Position numbers and translations under genes: made by a program. From Arthrobacter sp. H-02-3 (GTDB taxonomy: Bacteria > Actinomycetota > Actinomycetes > Actinomycetales > Micrococcaceae), in contig NZ_PYUI01000009.1 of the NCBI RefSeq assembly GCF_003097355.1, positions 1-64,000 of the forward strand: a DNA stretch of 64,000 nucleotides. The letters are read 5' to 3'. The stretch's first letter is position 1; each line of letters opens with the position of its first letter. Below the pieces are notes generated by a model, which had not been told where the DNA came from, did not search any database, and worked only from the letters and a program-made list of their open reading frames with translations. Positions 61,677 to 64,000 of the stretch are shown here, one piece after another.

Positions 61677-62388
61677 CTCAGCCAGCCAGGCCGTTCCCCG
61701 GGAGGGTGAGGCAGCGGGCCGACGACACCCGGCCCAGTGCCCGGCGCGGCGCTCCGGCCTGCGCTATACCGGCCTGCTTGCCCTCGCCGCAAGCCTGGCC
61801 CTGGCCGGCTGCACCGCCGCTCCGGCCCCTGCCCCGGAACAGTCCGCCGCCGTCCCGACGTCGGCCCCCACTCCGACCGCAACCTCCGGCGTCGCCCCCG
61901 GGGACGAGCCGTTGACGCACGACGGCCGCACGGTGGCACCGTCGACGGGCGACCGCTGCGCGCAGCCGGCGCTGCCCGATGTCCGGCGCGTGCTGGGGGC
62001 TGTGGCCGCCAACGTTCAGCCGGCGGAAGCCCAGGCGTCCTCGAAGGACGGCGTTGCCGACGTCGTCTGTACGTTCGCTCTGGCCCCCGTCGGTGCCGGA
62101 GAGGCCGCCGACGTGGGGAATGCGCTTCTTGTGGCCAGGACCACCGCGCCGGACCAGGCTGCGCTGGACGGACTCGGACTGCCCCGGCTGATGATGTCTC
62201 CCGAGCCCGTCCCGGATTTGGGGGCCAAGGCGTGGTACTCGGTCAACCGCCTCAGCGGGACTACGGAATATGTCCTTGAGGCAGCGAACGGTTTGACCGT
62301 GGTGCGGGTAACCCTTGCCCTCCCGGCCGATGCTGCCGAGCCGGAGAACCTCAAAGCCGAACTCGCCGAACTCGCCAAGCTCAGCTAG
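61660..62388 (+). CDS. Predicted lipoprotein of unknown function
   Basis: A 242-aa protein. After a basic 35-residue N-terminus comes a hydrophobic segment ending in the lipobox LALAGC (Cys-50 region), then a Pro/Ala/Thr-rich spacer and a compact extracytoplasmic domain with two Cys (DRCAQPALPDV and DVVCTFALAP) likely to pair. It overlaps the LGFP gene by 17 bp, so the two are probably coupled and may work together at the cell surface. I recognise no family. A later start nearer the hydrophobic segment is possible. Confidence 0.75.
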   Translation: MTSSTSSASQAVPREGEAAGRRHPAQCPARRSGLRYTGLLALAASLALAGCTAAPAPAPEQSAAVPTSAPTPTATSGVAPGDEPLTHDGRTVAPSTGDRCAQPALPDVRRVLGAVAANVQPAEAQASSKDGVADVVCTFALAPVGAGEAADVGNALLVARTTAPDQAALDGLGLPRLMMSPEPVPDLGAKAWYSVNRLSGTTEYVLEAANGLTVVRVTLALPADAAEPENLKAELAELAKLS

Positions 62389-62449
62389 GCGGCACTCATT
62401 TCGTGGGCCGCATTCCAGGGACTCGTGTCCGGACCCACTTTCCCGGGAC

Positions 62450-64000
62450 TCATGTGCCCCTGCAGGCTGTCACTTCGTAAAGCCGTGCGCCGCCTTCTGC
62501 CAGTACGAGCCGGACGGCCAGCGAGTTGTTGAGGTTCTCCAGTCCCGGGAAGGGATGATCGCCGAAGTGGACTTCATTGGCGCCAAAGTCCAGGACGTAG
62601 CGGACGCCCGTCGCCTTCAGCGCGGCGCAAACGTCAGGATCGGTGTCGGCGTTGCGGAGGTTCCGGTTGAGGATGTCGACGGCGGCCGTGTTGGCCGTCA
62701 GAATGTGTTTGGCGGTGGTCTCGCGGTGGGCCAGGGCATAGGCCAGGGCACCGCCGGTCCACGGGTTCACGGCGATGGCGTCGCCCTCGGGAACAATCCC
62801 GTCCAGCCGGTCAATGATTTTCTGTTCGTCCGTGGAGATGAGCAGCGAATGGTCGGTTTCGAGGTAGTTCATCCGGGCCGAACCGATGGCGGCCCTCATC
62901 GAGGGGACCTGGGACGCAAGCGCGGCAAGCGCCAGTACGCCGCAGATGGCGGTGAAGGCAATCCTGCTGCCGCGGCCGGCCCCTGCATTTTCCTTGCCCG
63001 TACTTTCCTTGCCAGCACCGTCCTTCGCTGCACCGTCCTTCGCTGCAGGGCGCGACGCTGCCAGCCGGTCAAGCCGGCGGCGCAGCCAGACGGCGAAGGA
63101 ATCGACGCCGACGGCGGCAAACGGCAGGGCCGTCAGCGGCAGGAGCGCCGCGAGCCTGTTGCTGTCGTTGTACCAGACGCCGGTCAGGGCGCTGCGCAGA
63201 TCGCCCTTCAGGGTGCCGGAGACGACCACGTACAGCACGCCGGTGATGACAAAGGCCGCGATCATCCATGTCCTGCCGCCGCGCCGCCAGCACACGTAGA
63301 GTCCGATCAGCATGAGCACGCTGACGCCGATCGCAGCCGGGCGGTCGATCGCGGCGTTGGCGACAACGTCCCACACGGCACCCCGGGGCGTTTGCACGGG
63401 TTCCCAGAATGCGGCATCTTCCGGCGGCCGGATATTGCTCCACAGCAGATAGAGGGCCACGGCACCGGCGCCCAGGCCCAGGCTGGCAAGGAGCCAGGCG
63501 CTCCGATGGCGGGCCCGGTAGCCGTGGTCGGCGGCCAAACGGGCGTAGGCCTGCAGGACGATCGGAACCGAGAGCGCCAGGAGCGACATGAAGCCGTTCG
63601 GATGGGCCAGGGCAAGTCCCGGAAGGATCAGCAGCGGCAGCGTGAACCGCGGCATCGGCGGCCACCGAAGATCGCGCGCGACCCCGAACAACAGGGCAAT
63701 GCTGGCCAGGACGGCCGGGAGCATGCTGATGGCCAGGAAATTCGGGTACAGCACGCCGAAATCCAGCAGCAGGAGCGGGAACGGCGCGAACAGTGCGGAT
63801 AGGATCGCGGCAGCGCCGACGGACACCGGCCGGTTGCCCGCCACCGTCCGTGTCAGCATCATGCAGCCCAGCGGCCACACCACTGCGGCCACCGCCATGT
63901 TCAGCACGTTCACGGCCGCCGTAATCGGCAGGCCTGTCAGCTGGACGAGGGCCGCGGCCAGGCCGTGCCAGGCGGCGGGATAGAAGTAGGGCGCCGCGTC
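62450..64000 (-). CDS. Polytopic membrane protein, DUF6541-like (5' end beyond window)
   Basis: The reverse frame is open from the stop at 62450 to the window edge, giving at least 516 residues without a true start. A GTG at 63913 is inside the conserved region and is not the start. The first visible residues include FYPAAWHGLAAALV, like the loop-plus-helix of DUF6541/large glycosyltransferase-like proteins. Some ten or more hydrophobic segments follow, and the C-terminal 170 residues form a soluble extracytoplasmic domain. This resembles GT-C transferase architecture, so transfer of a sugar from a lipid donor is possible but unproven. It is convergent with the lipoprotein gene. Confidence 0.75.
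   Translation of the reverse strand, partial: DAAPYFYPAAWHGLAAALVQLTGLPITAAVNVLNMAVAAVVWPLGCMMLTRTVAGNRPVSVGAAAILSALFAPFPLLLLDFGVLYPNFLAISMLPAVLASIALLFGVARDLRWPPMPRFTLPLLILPGLALAHPNGFMSLLALSVPIVLQAYARLAADHGYRARHRSAWLLASLGLGAGAVALYLLWSNIRPPEDAAFWEPVQTPRGAVWDVVANAAIDRPAAIGVSVLMLIGLYVCWRRGGRTWMIAAFVITGVLYVVVSGTLKGDLRSALTGVWYNDSNRLAALLPLTALPFAAVGVDSFAVWLRRRLDRLAASRPAAKDGAAKDGAGKESTGKENAGAGRGSRIAFTAICGVLALAALASQVPSMRAAIGSARMNYLETDHSLLISTDEQKIIDRLDGIVPEGDAIAVNPWTGGALAYALAHRETTAKHILTANTAAVDILNRNLRNADTDPDVCAALKATGVRYVLDFGANEVHFGDHPFPGLENLNNSLAVRLVLAEGGARLYEVTACRGT

Overview
The window is high-GC, densely coding chromosomal DNA from an actinobacterium, most likely a member of the Micrococcaceae such as Arthrobacter or Pseudarthrobacter. 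The support is the gene set (MtrAB-LpqB, a WhiB1-like protein, BldC, PdtaS, a 180-kDa-type NAD-glutamate dehydrogenase, LGFP repeats, SigK/RskA), frequent GTG/TTG starts, ATGA start/stop overlaps and several apparently leaderless promoters. No rRNA, tRNA, insertion sequence, prophage or CRISPR array was seen. Genus is inferred from gene content only.

Left part (1-26.3 kb): a truncated TPM-domain protein and a divergent HtrA protease; an etfB-etfA-PIG-L deacetylase operon; gluconate kinase and permease; SigK with its anti-sigma factor; a J-domain protein with TrmL; a lipid kinase; DoxX divergent from a Cys-rich winged-helix regulator; cysteine desulfurase, a ferredoxin-reductase-like flavoprotein and MnmA (sulfur for tRNA thiolation); a five-gene-function peptide-type ABC transporter encoded by four genes, with both ATPase domains in one polypeptide; chorismate mutase; and a MetE-like protein. 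The doxX/regulator intergenic region and the region upstream of the flavoprotein share the same inverted repeat, TCTAAA-N15-TTTAGA, which suggests a small undescribed regulon.

Middle part (27-49.5 kb): the order mtrA-mtrB-lpqB-comF-hpf-...-secA-Rv3235-like-...-pdtaS-whiB1 follows a block known from mycobacteria. It joins envelope signalling, ribosome hibernation and Sec export. Between secA and the glutamate dehydrogenase lie a LysM membrane protein with a phased repeat upstream, a protein of unknown function with a clear leaderless promoter, BldC, and an orphan SAF-domain/CpaE-like pair.

Right part (49.7-64 kb): a small membrane protein and a very large FHA-FtsK/SpoIIIE ATPase resembling type VII EssC/EccC but without visible partner genes; then a galactofuranose polymer locus (glf, GlfT2-like transferase, Wzm/Wzt ABC exporter) followed by an LGFP-repeat/L,D-transpeptidase fusion and a lipoprotein. 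Together these look like a pathway that makes UDP-Galf, polymerises it, exports the polymer and holds or crosslinks it in the wall. The window ends inside a polytopic membrane protein.
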